A stretch of 64,000 bases of DNA from Thioclava sp. ES.031 (GCF_002563775.1 NZ_PDJO01000001.1:320001-384000), one strand, 5' to 3'; shown: positions 12,435 through 24,279, counted from the first letter of the stretch. Numbers and translations are program-made. Notes: generated by a model not told the origin, from the letters alone.

Positions 12435-13849
12435 ATGACCCGCTACCCCCGCGACCTGCGCGGCTATGGCCGCACGACCCCCGATCCGCATTGGCCGGGC
12501 GAGGCGCGCGTGGCGATCTCGATGGTGCTCAATTTCGAGGAGGGCGGCGAGAACAACGTCCTGCATGGCGACGCGGCCTCCGAGGCGTTCCTGTCCGATA
12601 TCGCAGGCGCCGCGCAATGGCCCGGCCAGCGGCACTGGAACATGGAGTCGATCTACGAATACGGCGCGCGCGCAGGCTTCTGGCGGCTGCACCGGCTGTT
12701 CACGGGGCTGAACGTGCCGCTGACGATCTATGGCGTCGCGACCGCGCTGGCCCGCGCCCCCGAACAGGTCGCCGCGATGAAAGAGGCGGGCTGGGAGATC
12801 GCTAGCCACGGCCTCAAATGGGTCGAGCACAAGGATATGGCGGAAGACGAAGAGCGCCGCCAGATCGCCGAAGCCATCCGCCTGCACACGGAAGTCGTCG
12901 GAGAGCGTCCGCGCGGCTGGTATACCGGGCGCTGCTCGGCCAACACGGTGCGGCTGACTGCGGAGGAGGGCGGTTTCGACTGGATTTCCGACACTTATGA
13001 CGACGATCTGCCCTATTGGCTCGAAGTCGGCACCCGCGACCAGCTCGTGATCCCCTACACGCTCGAGGCCAACGATATGCGCTTCGCCACCGCGCCGGGC
13101 TATATCGAGGGCGAGCAGTTCTTCCAGTATCTCAAGGACAGTTTCGACACGCTCTATGCCGAGGGTCTGGACGGCGCGCCGAAGATGTTCTCGGTCGGCC
13201 TGCACAACCGCCTGATCGGGCGTCCGGGCAAAGTTGCGGGGCTGAAGCGGTTCCTCGATTACGCGCTCTCGCATGAGGGCGTCTGGTTCGCGACCCGGGG
13301 AGAGATCGCCGCGCATTGGGCTGCGACCCACCCGCATACCCGCCGCGAACGCCCGAGCCAGATGAGCCGGGAGCGTTTCGTCGAAGCCTTCGGCGGCATC
13401 TACGAACATTCGCCCTGGATCGCGCAGCGTGCCTTCGATCTGGAACTCGGCCCGGCGCATGATTGCCTCGAGGGCGTGGCCTCGGCACTGGCCCGCATCT
13501 TCCGCTCGGCCTCGGAGGCCGAACGCCTCGGCGTGCTGACCGCGCACCCGGATCTCGCGGGCAAACTCGCGCAGGCCAAGCGCCTCACCGCTGAGAGCAC
13601 CTCCGAGCAGGCCAGCGCCGGGCTCGATGCGCTGACCGATGAAGAGCGCGCCACATTCGAGGGTCTCAACGCCGCCTATACCGAAAAATTCGGTTTCCCC
13701 TTCATCATCGCCGTAAAAGACAATACGAAGGCGTCAATCCTCCACGCCTTCCGCCGCCGGCTTGACCAAGACCGCGAGACGGAATTCTTTGAGGCCTGCA
13801 AGCAGGTCGAGCGGATCGCGTGGCATCGCCTGAACGCCATGGACCTTTG

Positions 13850-13850
<1 letters not shown>
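12435..13850 (+). CDS. puuE: Bifunctional allantoinase (PuuE type) / OHCU decarboxylase (UraD) fusion
   Basis: A 471-residue two-domain protein. Residues 1 to about 305 are a polysaccharide-deacetylase-fold allantoinase (PuuE), with YPRDLRGYGRTTPDPHWPG, MESIYEYGARAGFWR, WEIASHGLKW and TGRCSANTVRL. From about 315 onward comes a UraD domain: FVEAFGGIYEHSPWIA, the catalytic His in LTAHPDLAGK, and FIIAVKDNTKASIL. UraD decarboxylates 2-oxo-4-hydroxy-4-carboxy-5-ureidoimidazoline to S-allantoin, and PuuE opens allantoin to allantoate. The fusion therefore covers two consecutive steps of urate breakdown. The start at 12435 has AGGAG upstream; the longer open frame overlaps glpK. The stop overlaps the next start (TGATG). 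Confidence 0.92.
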
Positions 13851-14683
<833 letters not shown>

Positions 14684-14688
14684 TCCCC

Positions 14689-14736
14689 CTTCGGCTTGGT
14701 TGAAATATCCCGGGGGTGAGGGGGCAGCGCCCCCTC
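14689..14736 (+). repeat. Dispersed intergenic repeat, copy 1 (short form)
   Basis: Box cttggttgaaatatcccggg (14694-14713) followed by a GAGGGGGC-AGC-GCCCCCTC hairpin (14718-14736). It lies between allE and allA. Related copies occur at 19815, 42568, 44088, 49252, 50104 and 54666. Confidence 0.85.
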
Positions 14737-14763
14737 TCTTTCCCACGCAACCGGAGGCCCGCC

Positions 14764-15252
14764 ATGCAGATCAAAGCCGAACCGCTCACGCCCGAGGCCT
14801 TCGCGCCCTTCGGTGATGTGCTCGACGCCGCAGGCGACCCCGACAAGATCATCAATGCCGGGCTCTGCGGGCGCTATCACGACCGCGCACAGCTCGATTT
14901 CGGGGTGGAGACGGGCGGTCGCGCCGGCATTTCGATCTTCAAGGCAGAGCCGCGTGCGCTGCCCTATCTCTGCGATCTGCTGGAGCGGCACCCCGAGGGC
15001 TCGCAGGCCTTCATTCCGATGAGCGCGGACCCGTTTCTCGTAATCGTCGCCCCCGATGCGGACGGTAAATCTGGCACGCCGCGCGCGTTTCTCACCAATG
15101 GCGCGCAAGGGATAAACCTCCATCGCGGCACCTGGCACGGGGTGCTGACGCCGCTCGCAGCGCCCGGTCTCTTCGCGGTGGTTGACCGGATCGGTGAGAG
15201 CGCGAACCTCGAAGAGCATCCGCTGGACGCGCCCTTCACCGTGATCGCCTGA
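14764..15252 (+). CDS. allA: Ureidoglycolate lyase
   Basis: A 162-residue enzyme of the AllA family that splits (S)-ureidoglycolate into glyoxylate and urea, the last step of this ureide branch. It has the family opening PLTPEAFAPFGDVL, the ISIFKAEPR strand, ERHPEGSQAFIPM, and NLHRGTWHGVLTPL, which contributes active-site residues. The start at 14764 gives the normal family N-terminus, with CCGGAGG 6 bases upstream. It is on the same strand as puuE and allE, 80 bp after allE. The gap is filled by a dispersed repeat. Confidence 0.92.
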   Translation: MQIKAEPLTPEAFAPFGDVLDAAGDPDKIINAGLCGRYHDRAQLDFGVETGGRAGISIFKAEPRALPYLCDLLERHPEGSQAFIPMSADPFLVIVAPDADGKSGTPRAFLTNGAQGINLHRGTWHGVLTPLAAPGLFAVVDRIGESANLEEHPLDAPFTVIA

Positions 15253-15329
15253 CCCTCCGTCAAAGGGGGCATGGACACTTCCGCCGAACTTACCCAAGCT
15301 GCGCCAAATCGTTTTGGGGAGGAGCAAGA

Positions 15330-16457
15330 ATGAAAACGCGGATCGCACTTCTGCGCGAAATGGGCAAAGCGCGCCCTTATTCCGACAGCAAGCCGCTGGA
15401 GATCGTCGAGGCCGAGCTGGACGATCCCGGCCCGGGTGAGCTGCTCATCAAGATGTCGGCTGCGGGCCTGTGTCACTCCGACCTGTCCGTCATCAACGGC
15501 GACCGCCCGCGCGACATGCCCGTGGCGCTGGGCCATGAGGCGGCCGGCGTCGTCGAGGCGGTCGGCCCGTATGTCACCCGCTTCGCACCGGGCGATCACG
15601 TCGTCCTCGTCTTCGCCCCCTCCTGCGGCCATTGCGTGCCCTGCGCCGAGGGGCGGCCTGCGCTTTGCGAGCCTGCCGCCGTTGCAGCGGGCAAGGGCAG
15701 CCTGATCACCGGATCGAAGCGCATCTCGGTCGCGGGCGAGCATGTGAACCACCATATCGGCGTCTCGGCCTTCTCCGATTATGCTGTCGTCTCCGAGGCC
15801 TCCTGCGTGAAGATCGACAAGTCGATCCCGCTCGACCAGGCCGCCCTTCTGGGCTGCGCGGTGCTGACCGGCGTCGGCGCGGTGCTGAACTCGGGCGGGC
15901 TGAAGACCGGCCAAAGCTGCGCGATCATCGGCCTCGGCGGTGTCGGCCTCGCGGGGTTGCTGGGCGCGGTTGCGGCGGGCGCGCGCACCATCGTCGCCGT
16001 CGATCTCGCTGAGGATAAGCGCGACCTCGCGCTGAAGCTTGGTGCGACCCATGCCATCGACCCGACGGAGGAAGGGGCAGTGCAAAAGCTGCGCGACCTC
16101 ACCGGCGGCGGCGTCGATCTCGCGGTCGAGCTGGCCGGCGCGGCCCCGGCGCTGCAATTCGCCTATGCCATCACCCGGCGCGGCGGCACGACCGTCACGG
16201 CGGGCCTGCCCAACCCGCAGGCGGAATTCAAAATCCCCGCCGTGTCGCTGACCGCGAATGAGCACGCGCTGAAAGGCTCTTACATGGGCTCCTGCGTGCC
16301 GGTCCGCGACATCCCGCGTTTCGCGCAGATGATGGTGCAGGGGCAACTGCCGATCCCGGACCTGATGACCCATCGCCTCAAGCTCGAAGACATCAACGAG
16401 GGCTTCGAGCGGCTCGCCGCGGGCGAGGCGATCCGGCAGGTCATCGTCTTCGACTAA
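15330..16457 (+). CDS. Zinc-dependent alcohol dehydrogenase (MDR family)
   Basis: A 375-residue medium-chain dehydrogenase. Catalytic zinc ligands are in GLCHSDLSV and LGHEAAGVVE. The structural zinc lobe is CGHCVPCAEGRPALC with the usual four Cys. The Rossmann fold has CAIIGLGGVGLAGL followed by VAVDLAEDK, an Asp that suggests NAD(H). It resembles class III or aryl-alcohol dehydrogenases, but the substrate cannot be assigned. Start ATG 15330 has GGGGAGGAG upstream. It converges on the LysR gene with a 4-base overlap of the stop regions. Whether it works with the ureide genes before it or the glutarate genes after it is open. Confidence 0.88.
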   Translation: MKTRIALLREMGKARPYSDSKPLEIVEAELDDPGPGELLIKMSAAGLCHSDLSVINGDRPRDMPVALGHEAAGVVEAVGPYVTRFAPGDHVVLVFAPSCGHCVPCAEGRPALCEPAAVAAGKGSLITGSKRISVAGEHVNHHIGVSAFSDYAVVSEASCVKIDKSIPLDQAALLGCAVLTGVGAVLNSGGLKTGQSCAIIGLGGVGLAGLLGAVAAGARTIVAVDLAEDKRDLALKLGATHAIDPTEEGAVQKLRDLTGGGVDLAVELAGAAPALQFAYAITRRGGTTVTAGLPNPQAEFKIPAVSLTANEHALKGSYMGSCVPVRDIPRFAQMMVQGQLPIPDLMTHRLKLEDINEGFERLAAGEAIRQVIVFD

Positions 16458-17344
16458 GCGCCGATCTCGGCCCGCAACCAATCGCGGAAGGCGCTGACAT
16501 GCGGCGCCTCCCGCGCACGCTCGGGCAGGATCAGCGCGTAGTTTTCTCCGGTGGCGAACCGGCGCGGCGTCGCCTGCACCAGCCGCCCCGAGGCCAGCGC
16601 CCCTTCGGCGATGATCGCGGGCACCAGCCCGAGGCCCATCCCCGCGCTCGCCGCATCGAGGATCATGTCGAAATGATCGAACCGCGCGCCGCGCAGGATA
16701 TGCCGCGCATCGCGCCCGCTCTCGCGAAACCAGTCGAGCCAGAGCGTCGGGCGCGTGGATTGCTGCAACAGCGGCAAGGCCAGCAGCGCATCGTCCTCCA
16801 GCGCTGCACGCCCCGCCATCAGGCGCGGCGCGGCCACGACGATCAACTCCTCCGCCACCAGATTTTCGACCTCAGCCCCTGCCGGTTCATGCCTTGAGCG
16901 CATGATCGCCAGATCGAAGGGCTCATGCTCGAACTCCACGGGTAAGAGCCGCGCGCTCAGATCGAGGCTCACCTCCGGCTGCGCGGCCTCGAACCCTGCC
17001 AGCCGCGGGATCAGCCAGGACCGCGCAAAGCTCGGCAGCACCGCCATGCGCAGCACCGCCCGCGCGCCGCCGAAAGCCATCGCCCCCATCGCGGCCCGGT
17101 CGATCTGGCCCAGAATTTCTTCGGCCTGCGCCAGAAAAACCTGACCCGCAGGCGATAGGGACAGCCGCTTGCGCACCCGGTCGAACAGCGCCACGCCCAG
17201 CCGCTCTTCCAACGTCCCGAGCGAGCGCGACACCGCAGATTGCGTCAGGTTCAACTCCGCCGCCGCCCGCGTCGTCGTGCCAAAGCGCGCGCAGGCAGCA
17301 AAGGCCTGCAGCTCGTTGATCGTCGGGGTATAGCTTTTACGCAT
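16454..17344 (-). CDS. LysR-family transcriptional regulator (GcvA-like), divergent to gcdH
   Basis: A 296-residue LysR regulator. The N-terminal winged helix reads [20 protein letters not shown] then [20 protein letters not shown], followed by a substrate-binding-type effector domain. The similarity is to the GcvA subgroup, often found divergent from glutaryl-CoA dehydrogenase in proteobacteria. It is transcribed away from gcdH over a 134-bp gap, so it likely controls gcdH and the CoA-transferase. The inducer would be a glutarate-pathway intermediate. Both statements are inference from position. Confidence 0.88.
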   Translation of the reverse strand: MRKSYTPTINELQAFAACARFGTTTRAAAELNLTQSAVSRSLGTLEERLGVALFDRVRKRLSLSPAGQVFLAQAEEILGQIDRAAMGAMAFGGARAVLRMAVLPSFARSWLIPRLAGFEAAQPEVSLDLSARLLPVEFEHEPFDLAIMRSRHEPAGAEVENLVAEELIVVAAPRLMAGRAALEDDALLALPLLQQSTRPTLWLDWFRESGRDARHILRGARFDHFDMILDAASAGMGLGLVPAIIAEGALASGRLVQATPRRFATGENYALILPERAREAPHVSAFRDWLRAEIGA

Positions 17345-17379
17345 GGTCGCGAGGGTGCTCCGCTGTGTCTTGTAAGATC

Positions 17380-17394
17380 ATGCGTAAAACTCAT
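17380..17394. promoter_or_regulatory. Candidate LysR operator between lysR and gcdH
   Basis: ATG-N9-CAT (17380-17394, atgcgtaaaactcat) is a partial dyad with the T-N11-A form typical of LysR binding sites. It lies centrally in the divergent gap, 36 bp upstream of the lysR start and about 85 bp upstream of gcdH. Confidence 0.35.
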
Positions 17395-17478
17395 CATCTT
17401 CGCAAATTTAATCGTTTGCGCCCCGCGCCCCGATGCCTAGAGTCCGACGCAACGAAAGACAGCCTCCGAGGACCCGCC

Positions 17479-18698
<1,220 letters not shown>

Positions 18699-18699
<1 letters not shown>

Positions 18700-19814
18700 T
18701 GGCTCCGCTGGAAGGTGTGAAAGTCGTCGAGCTGGCGCGCATTCTGGCCGGTCCCTGGGCCGGTCAGGTGCTGGCCGATCTCGGAGCGGAAGTGATCAAG
18801 GTCGAGTCCCCCGAAGGCGACGATACTCGCCGCTGGGGCCCGCCCTTCATCGCGCGCGAGGGGGATGGACCAGGGGGCCGCTCGGCGGCCTATTTCCACG
18901 CCACCAATCGCGGGAAGATTTCGGTCGTGGCCGATTTTCGCACCGAGGAAGGCCAGAAGATCGTGCGCGATCTGGTGCGTGACGCCGATGTGGTGATCGA
19001 GAACTTCAAGCTCGGCGGCCTGAAGAAATACGGGCTCGATTACGAGAGCCTTTCGGCGATCAATCCGCGTCTCGTCTATTGCTCGATCACCGGTTTCGGG
19101 CAGGACGGCCCTTACGCGAGCCGCGCGGGCTATGACTTCCTGATCCAGGGCATGGCGGGCTGGATGGACCTGACCGGCGACCCGCAAGGCCAGCCGCAGA
19201 AGGTGGGCGTCGCCTTCGCCGATATCTTCACCGGCCTTTACGCGGTGATCGGGATTCAGGCGGCACTGGCTGCGCGGGCGCGCACCGGGCGCGGGCAGCT
19301 AGTCGACATGGCGCTTCTGGATTGCGCGGTGGGGGTGCTCGCCAATCAGGGGATGAACTTCCTCGCGACCGGCAATGCGCCGCAGCGGCTGGGCAATGCG
19401 CATCCCAACATCGCGCCCTACGAGGTCGTCAGTGCCAAGGACGGCGATCTGATCCTCGCAGTCGGCAATGACGGGCAGTTCCGGCGGCTTTGCGAAGTGC
19501 TGGGCCTCGATCTCGCCGCCAATCCTGATTTCGCCACCAACGAAGCCCGCGTGGCCAATCGTGAGGCCATGCGCGCGGCCATCTTCCCTGCGCTCGCGCA
19601 ATGGCCGCGTGCCGATCTGCTCGCCGCGCTCGAAAAGGCGACGGTCCCCGCAGGGCCGATCAACTCCGTCGACCAGGTCTTCGCCGACCCGCAGGTTGAG
19701 GCGCGCGGGATGCGGATCGAGGCCGAGGGCATCCCCGGCATCCGCACGCCGATCCGCTTCTCGGACACGCCCTTGGCGGAACCAAAACCTGCCCCGAAGC
19801 TCAAGGCCGACTAG
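18699..19814 (+). CDS. CaiB/BaiF (class III) CoA-transferase, probably succinyl-CoA:glutarate CoA-transferase
   Basis: A 371-residue family III CoA-transferase. The N-terminus ILAGPWAGQVLADLGAEVIK is diagnostic. The catalytic Asp is in GQLVDMALLDCAVG. SITGFGQDGPYASRAGYDF and PIRFSDTPL are also family marks. Its start is fused to the gcdH stop (TGATG), so translation is coupled. The human homologue of this pairing, SUGCT, activates glutarate with succinyl-CoA, so the enzyme probably makes the substrate of GcdH. The family is certain. The substrate is inferred from the pairing. Confidence 0.9.
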
Positions 19815-19940
19815 CCTCTTCCTCTTGGTGGAAATATCCCGGGGGTGAGGCGGGATCAGCGGCCTTCCAGTGGAAGGACGCCCCGCCGAACGCCCGAAGC
19901 GCAAGCGAAGGGCCGTCAGCGCGGGGGCAGCGCCCCCTCC
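19815..19940 (+). repeat. Dispersed intergenic repeat, copy 2 (long form)
   Basis: Starts with ttcctcttggtggaaatatc just after the CoA-transferase stop. It continues through gaggcggga, a CCTTCCAGTGGAAGG dyad, and a gcgaag-rich arm, and ends in the GGGGGC-AGC-GCCCCC hairpin. The reverse complement of the copy at 44088-44216 matches it almost base for base over about 125 bp. It fills the gap between two convergent genes. Confidence 0.9.
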
Positions 19941-19944
19941 AAGT

Positions 19945-20535
19945 TCACCCGTTACAAGCCAGCGTCAGCGCGATCGGGATATTGTCCGGCCCGCCATGCA
20001 CATCCGGTTGATTGACCGACACGTTCGGCACGCAGGTCGCGCCGTCGGCCATCCCCCGGATCACCACCGGGTTGGATTTCACCGGCGCCAGTCCGGTCAG
20101 GTTCTCGGGGTCATACATCTCGATGCGCAGATCGTTCGGGTTCTCGGCTTGGGGCAGGGCGAGCGCGAAGGCCATCGTGACGGCCCCATCCTTCACCGTC
20201 GCCTGAAAACCATAAATCTGCGGGTCGGGCAGTTGCTCGGCCCCTTTCCAGAACCGGGTGTAGAAGAACGAGCCTTCCGAATTCTGTTTCGCCGCGTCTT
20301 GCAGCGGCGCAAGCTCGTCTCCGGTGAAGGCTCCGTCGCCATTCTTGTCGAAGGTCTGGATCAGCCAGTCCGAAACGGTCGGGTCGAAAGTCCAGCTCTC
20401 GCCGATATGGGTGACCTTCCCGCTCGCCATGCCGACGAGCAGGCGGATCAGGATTTCGTCTTCCGGGTGGGCGTTCGCGAGACCCGGCAGTAGCCCGATC
20501 AGACCGGCGAGGGTGAGAACAGTGCGGCGGATCAT
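19945..20535 (-). CDS. DUF1007-type exported protein with an EF-hand-like loop
   Basis: A 196-residue protein with a signal peptide (MIRRTVLTLAGLIGLLPGLANA). The mature part fits the DUF1007 pattern: TWTF-like GESWTFDPTVSDWL, then FDKNGDGAFTGDEL, which reads as an EF-hand calcium loop, and GFQATVKDGAVTMAFALALP. DUF1007 proteins usually sit beside nickel/cobalt-type permeases and are thought to be periplasmic accessory proteins. Here the neighbours are a HupE-like permease and another membrane protein, with overlapping ends (ATGA with the gene before). The function is unproven. Confidence 0.75.
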   Translation of the reverse strand: MIRRTVLTLAGLIGLLPGLANAHPEDEILIRLLVGMASGKVTHIGESWTFDPTVSDWLIQTFDKNGDGAFTGDELAPLQDAAKQNSEGSFFYTRFWKGAEQLPDPQIYGFQATVKDGAVTMAFALALPQAENPNDLRIEMYDPENLTGLAPVKSNPVVIRGMADGATCVPNVSVNQPDVHGGPDNIPIALTLACNG

Positions 20536-21332
20536 GGCTGGAAATCCGGTTTCTTGCTGCCCGGCGGAGCGGCGGGCGGTGGCGCGCCGAAGCTCGGGAA
20601 AGCATCGGCCTCGGGCACGGCGGCATCCGCGGCGGGCGCGTTCTCGGAGGCCGCGGTCGAGGGATCGGCATTCTTCGGCTTCAGCTTGCCACCCATCAGC
20701 GCGACCCCGCCGTAAAGCAGCCCGATCGCGACCAGCCAGCTGCCGACGATCCGGCCCGCGATCTCGAACCAGCGCGCCTGCCAGCTGCGCAGCACCAGAT
20801 AGACCGCACCGATCAGCCAGACGCCCAGCCCGATCCCGGCGAGGAAGACCCACGGTTTGCCGCCATAGCTCGGATCGGAGAGTTTCACCGAGAGCGCATA
20901 CATCACCCCCAGAACAAAGCCCGCAGGCACGATCAGCGCGGGCCGCGACCAACGTCCCAGTGCGAGCGTCGCGCCTATGGCGATGGCCGAGATCGGCATG
21001 GTCAGGAAGTGATGTGTGATCGCGCCGGGGAGTTGTTGCAACGCGGCCATTAGCTCGATGCGGAAGGTGAAGCCGAGCGCGATCCCGACCGCCCAAAGCA
21101 GCGCCGCGATCAGTGCCGCGCGCCGCCCGACCAAGGCCAACGCGATCCCGAAGCCAAATAGCGGGAACAGCCGTTCGATCGCGACCGCGTCGCGGATCAG
21201 CCATGCGCCGGTCTCGCCGCGGTCTGCGGGCGGGATCACCGCCAGCACGATCAGGGCGGTCAGCCCGGCCAGCACCCAGAGGTGACGCAGCCAGCCGAGG
21301 CCGGAACGGTTATGCGAAAAATCAATGGCCAA
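20532..21332 (-). CDS. Polytopic membrane protein of unknown function in the HupE-like operon
   Basis: A 266-residue protein with about six hydrophobic segments (for example WVLAGLTALIVLAVI, LFPLFGFGIALALVG and WVFLAGIGLGVWLIGAVYL). It ends in a Pro/Ala-rich cytoplasmic or periplasmic tail (EADAFPSFGAPPPAAPPG). No family is recognised. It overlaps the HupE-like gene by 11 bp at its start and the DUF1007 gene by 4 bp at its end, so the three are made from one transcript and probably act together. Confidence 0.72.
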   Translation of the reverse strand: MAIDFSHNRSGLGWLRHLWVLAGLTALIVLAVIPPADRGETGAWLIRDAVAIERLFPLFGFGIALALVGRRAALIAALLWAVGIALGFTFRIELMAALQQLPGAITHHFLTMPISAIAIGATLALGRWSRPALIVPAGFVLGVMYALSVKLSDPSYGGKPWVFLAGIGLGVWLIGAVYLVLRSWQARWFEIAGRIVGSWLVAIGLLYGGVALMGGKLKPKNADPSTAASENAPAADAAVPEADAFPSFGAPPPAAPPGSKKPDFQP

Positions 21333-21969
21333 AGAGGCTTAGCCCACCTTGCAGGAACCCGAGCTGAGATTGCAGGTAACCCAGCGCAAGCGCAAGGAAG
21401 CCAAGCCCCACCACCGCGATGATCGCACCCAGCCCGCGCGAGAATTGGCCGCCCCGGATCGGCTCGAGCAGGAGCCCCACGCCGACGCCGATCACGTGAA
21501 TCATCCCGGTCGCCAGCACGAAGCCGATCGCGAAATCCGCCGGGTCGGCGGCCAGCGGCAGTTCCGCCCCATGCGCATAGCCGTGATAGAGCGCGAAGAC
21601 CGAGATGATCGCCAGCGCCACCCATTCATAGGGTTTCCACCCAGCGGCGATGGCGAGGCCGAGCACCACGATCGAAAGCGCGATCCCGATCTCGATCCCC
21701 GGCAGCGGCAGGCCGAGAATGCCGATCACGCCGCCCACGACCATGATCAGCGGGAAGGTCACGGGCAATTGCCAGACCTGCCGCCCGCCCATCTGCGCGC
21801 CCCAGAGCCCCACGGCGAACATCGCGAGGAAATGGTCATATCCCGAGAGCGGATGCTCGAACCCCGCGGTGAACCCGCCCGACCCGGTCGAGGTAATATG
21901 GGCGGCAGCCACCTGCGGCAGCATCAGGGCGATGAGGCCAGCAAGGGCAGCGAGGCGGCGATGGTTCAT
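21322..21969 (-). CDS. HupE/UreJ family membrane protein
   Basis: A 215-residue protein with a cleavable-looking N-terminus (LAALAGLIALMLPQVAAAH) and about six membrane helices. The HupE/UreJ mark GFEHPLSGYDHFLAMFAVGLW follows directly, and ALYHGYAHGAELP is a second His-rich stretch. The family is linked to nickel or cobalt uptake near hydrogenase and urease genes. Neither is visible here. The start was set at 21969 because the protein then begins with the signal segment. It lies 118 bp downstream of feoB on the same strand, so read-through from the iron promoter is possible. Confidence 0.8.
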   Translation of the reverse strand: MNHRRLAALAGLIALMLPQVAAAHITSTGSGGFTAGFEHPLSGYDHFLAMFAVGLWGAQMGGRQVWQLPVTFPLIMVVGGVIGILGLPLPGIEIGIALSIVVLGLAIAAGWKPYEWVALAIISVFALYHGYAHGAELPLAADPADFAIGFVLATGMIHVIGVGVGLLLEPIRGGQFSRGLGAIIAVVGLGFLALALGYLQSQLGFLQGGLSLFGH

Positions 21970-22087
21970 GCGAAGTCTCTCTGTTCCGTGACTGTCGGGC
22001 GGCATCATCCGGATCGGGGCGCGAAACTCAAGGCGGCAAATGGCTCACCGCGTCTCACCATCGATTGAAGGGGCCGGGCGTGCGCAC

Positions 22088-23995
22088 TCAGCCTGCGCCG
22101 AGCAGCGCGGAAATCTGATAGGTCGCGAAGGCTGCGAGATAGGCCAGCGCGAACATGTAGACCACGGCGACCCACATCCATTTCGCCGAGCCCGCTTCGC
22201 GCCGGATCACCGCCAGCGTGGAGATGCATTGCGGCGCGAAGATATACCATGCGAGCAGCGCCAGCGCGGTGCCGAGGCTCCACTGATCGGTGAGCGTGTG
22301 GATCAGGCCGTTCTCGCCGCCCACCGCATAGACCGTGGCCAGCCCTGCGACCGCGACTTCGCGCGCGGCCATGCCCGGCACCAGCGCCACGGCGATCTGC
22401 CAGTTGAAGCCCAGAGGCGCGAGGATCGGGGCGACGAACTTGCCGATCATCGCGGCGAAGGAATAGTTGATCGCGGGCTGCGTCGCGCCTTCGGGGGCCA
22501 TCGGGAAGGTCGACAGGACCCAGATCACCACCATCGCCCAGAAGATCACCGTGCCTGCGCGGCGCAGGAAGACCCGCGCGCGCTGATAAAGCCCCAGCGC
22601 GATATTGCGCAGGATCGGCATCTTGTAATCGGGCAGGTCGAGCATCAGCGGCGCCGAGCGCTCTTCGCGGGCAAAGAGGTAGCGCGCGACGAAGGCCACC
22701 GCGAGGACCGAGAACACGCCCGCGGCGTAGAGGCCGAACATCACCAGCCCCTGCAGGCTCAGCCCGCCGAGAACTTTCGTGTTCGGGATGAAGGCCGCGA
22801 TGATCAGCGTATAGACGGGAATGCGCGCCGAGCAGGTCATCAGCGGCGCCACGAGGATCGTCGTCAGCCGGTCGCGTTTGTTGTCGATCACCCGCGCCGC
22901 CATGATGCCGGGGATCGCGCAGGCGAAGCTCGACAGAAGCGGGATGAAGGCGCGCCCGTTCAGCCCGGCGCGGCCCATGATCCGGTCCATCAGGAAGGCC
23001 GCCCGCGCCATGTAGCCGAAATCTTCCAGAAGCAGGATGAAGAGGAAGGTGAACAGGATCTGCGGCAGGAAGATGATGACCGAGCCGATGCCCGCGATCA
23101 GCCCGTCCGAGATGAAGCTTTGCACCAGCCCCTCGGGCAGCACCTGCGCCACCAGCGCGCCGAGTGAGCTGAAGGCCCAGTCGATTGCGTCCATGAACGG
23201 CGCGGCCCAGGAAAAGACCGCTTGAAACATCACGAAGAGAACCGCGAGCAGAATGATCGGCCCCGCGATCGGGTTCAGTACCACGCGGTCGATCTTGGCA
23301 GAGATCGTATCCGGCTCGGGCGGCTGGATCACATGGGTTTTCACCAGCCGTTCGGCCTCACGCATCGAGACCCGCATGTCATGGGTGCTGGGCACGGCCC
23401 AGCTCGAGGGTTGCGGGTCGTCGAGACCGGCTTCCAGCATCGGATCCACTGCGGACCAAAGCTCGTCCAGCCCGCCGCGGCGGACGGCGGTCGCGGGGAT
23501 CACCGGGATGCCCAGCTCCTCGCTCAGCGCGATATGGTCGATCTGCAACCCGCGATGGCGCGCGATGTCGATCATGTTGAGGATCATCACGATCGGCAGG
23601 CCGATCTTCTTCAGCTCCGAGACCAGACGCAGCGCGCCGCGCAGGTTGGTCGCATCGCCCACCGCGAGGATCATGTCGGGGACACGCTCGCCCGGGCGCT
23701 GGCCCAGCAGCACGTCGCGCGTCACTTCCTCATCGGGGGAGCGGGCGCGCAGGCTATGCGTGCCGGGCAGGTCGATCAGCGCGAACTTGCGCCCCGCAGG
23801 CGTGGTGGCCACGCCGACTTTGCGCTCCACGGTCACGCCGGAATAATTGCCGACCTTCTGCGTCGCGCCGGTCATCGCGTTGAACAGCGCCGTCTTGCCG
23901 CAATTGGGCGCACCGACAAGCGCGGCCTCGATCGGCTGGGCGTCGGGGGCGGTCTGAGAGGCTTTGGGCTGGTTTATGGCAGGTGCCGACGTCAT
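22088..23995 (-). CDS. feoB: Ferrous iron transporter FeoB
   Basis: A 635-residue inner-membrane Fe2+ transporter with an N-terminal G domain. Walker A/G1 is GAPNCGKT (about 28-35), switch II is DLPGTHSL, and G4 is NMID (about 136-139), followed by the gate and core membrane region with FLPQILFTFLFILLLEDFGYMARAAF. It is shorter than the E. coli protein (773 residues), as in many alphaproteobacteria. The start codon overlaps the feoA stop (ATGA). No feoC is seen. Candidate Irr and FNR sites lie upstream of feoA. Confidence 0.95.
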   Translation of the reverse strand: MTSAPAINQPKASQTAPDAQPIEAALVGAPNCGKTALFNAMTGATQKVGNYSGVTVERKVGVATTPAGRKFALIDLPGTHSLRARSPDEEVTRDVLLGQRPGERVPDMILAVGDATNLRGALRLVSELKKIGLPIVMILNMIDIARHRGLQIDHIALSEELGIPVIPATAVRRGGLDELWSAVDPMLEAGLDDPQPSSWAVPSTHDMRVSMREAERLVKTHVIQPPEPDTISAKIDRVVLNPIAGPIILLAVLFVMFQAVFSWAAPFMDAIDWAFSSLGALVAQVLPEGLVQSFISDGLIAGIGSVIIFLPQILFTFLFILLLEDFGYMARAAFLMDRIMGRAGLNGRAFIPLLSSFACAIPGIMAARVIDNKRDRLTTILVAPLMTCSARIPVYTLIIAAFIPNTKVLGGLSLQGLVMFGLYAAGVFSVLAVAFVARYLFAREERSAPLMLDLPDYKMPILRNIALGLYQRARVFLRRAGTVIFWAMVVIWVLSTFPMAPEGATQPAINYSFAAMIGKFVAPILAPLGFNWQIAVALVPGMAAREVAVAGLATVYAVGGENGLIHTLTDQWSLGTALALLAWYIFAPQCISTLAVIRREAGSAKWMWVAVVYMFALAYLAAFATYQISALLGAG

Positions 23996-24279
23996 TCCGC
24001 GAGGATGGCCATCGCCTCGGCACGCCGCAGAGCGACGGTGGTGTCGTTCACGCGCACCGCGATCGGATCGCGCCCGAACGGACCTTCGTGAAGGATGTGG
24101 ACCGAAGCGCCCTCGATGAAGCCAAGCTCCAGCAGGCGCAGTTCCAACTCGTCCGCGTCATAGCCGTCTTTCCCGGCAAGCGGGCAGACGGAAACCAGAG
24201 TGCCCCGGAACCCACGACGGCACTGGCCAAGCGGCAGCGCGCATTTGCAGGTTTCGTTCTCGATAGGGCTGGCCTTCAT
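23992..24279 (-). CDS. feoA: Ferrous iron transport protein FeoA
   Basis: A 95-residue SH3-like protein that assists FeoB. The core is LELRLLELGFIEGASVHILH followed by PIAVRVNDTTVALRRAEA, the typical FeoA strand pattern. A Cys-containing N-terminal extension (ETCKCALPLGQCRRG) precedes it. GAGGTG lies 6 bases before the ATG. First gene of feoAB. Confidence 0.92.
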   Translation of the reverse strand: MKASPIENETCKCALPLGQCRRGFRGTLVSVCPLAGKDGYDADELELRLLELGFIEGASVHILHEGPFGRDPIAVRVNDTTVALRRAEAMAILAE

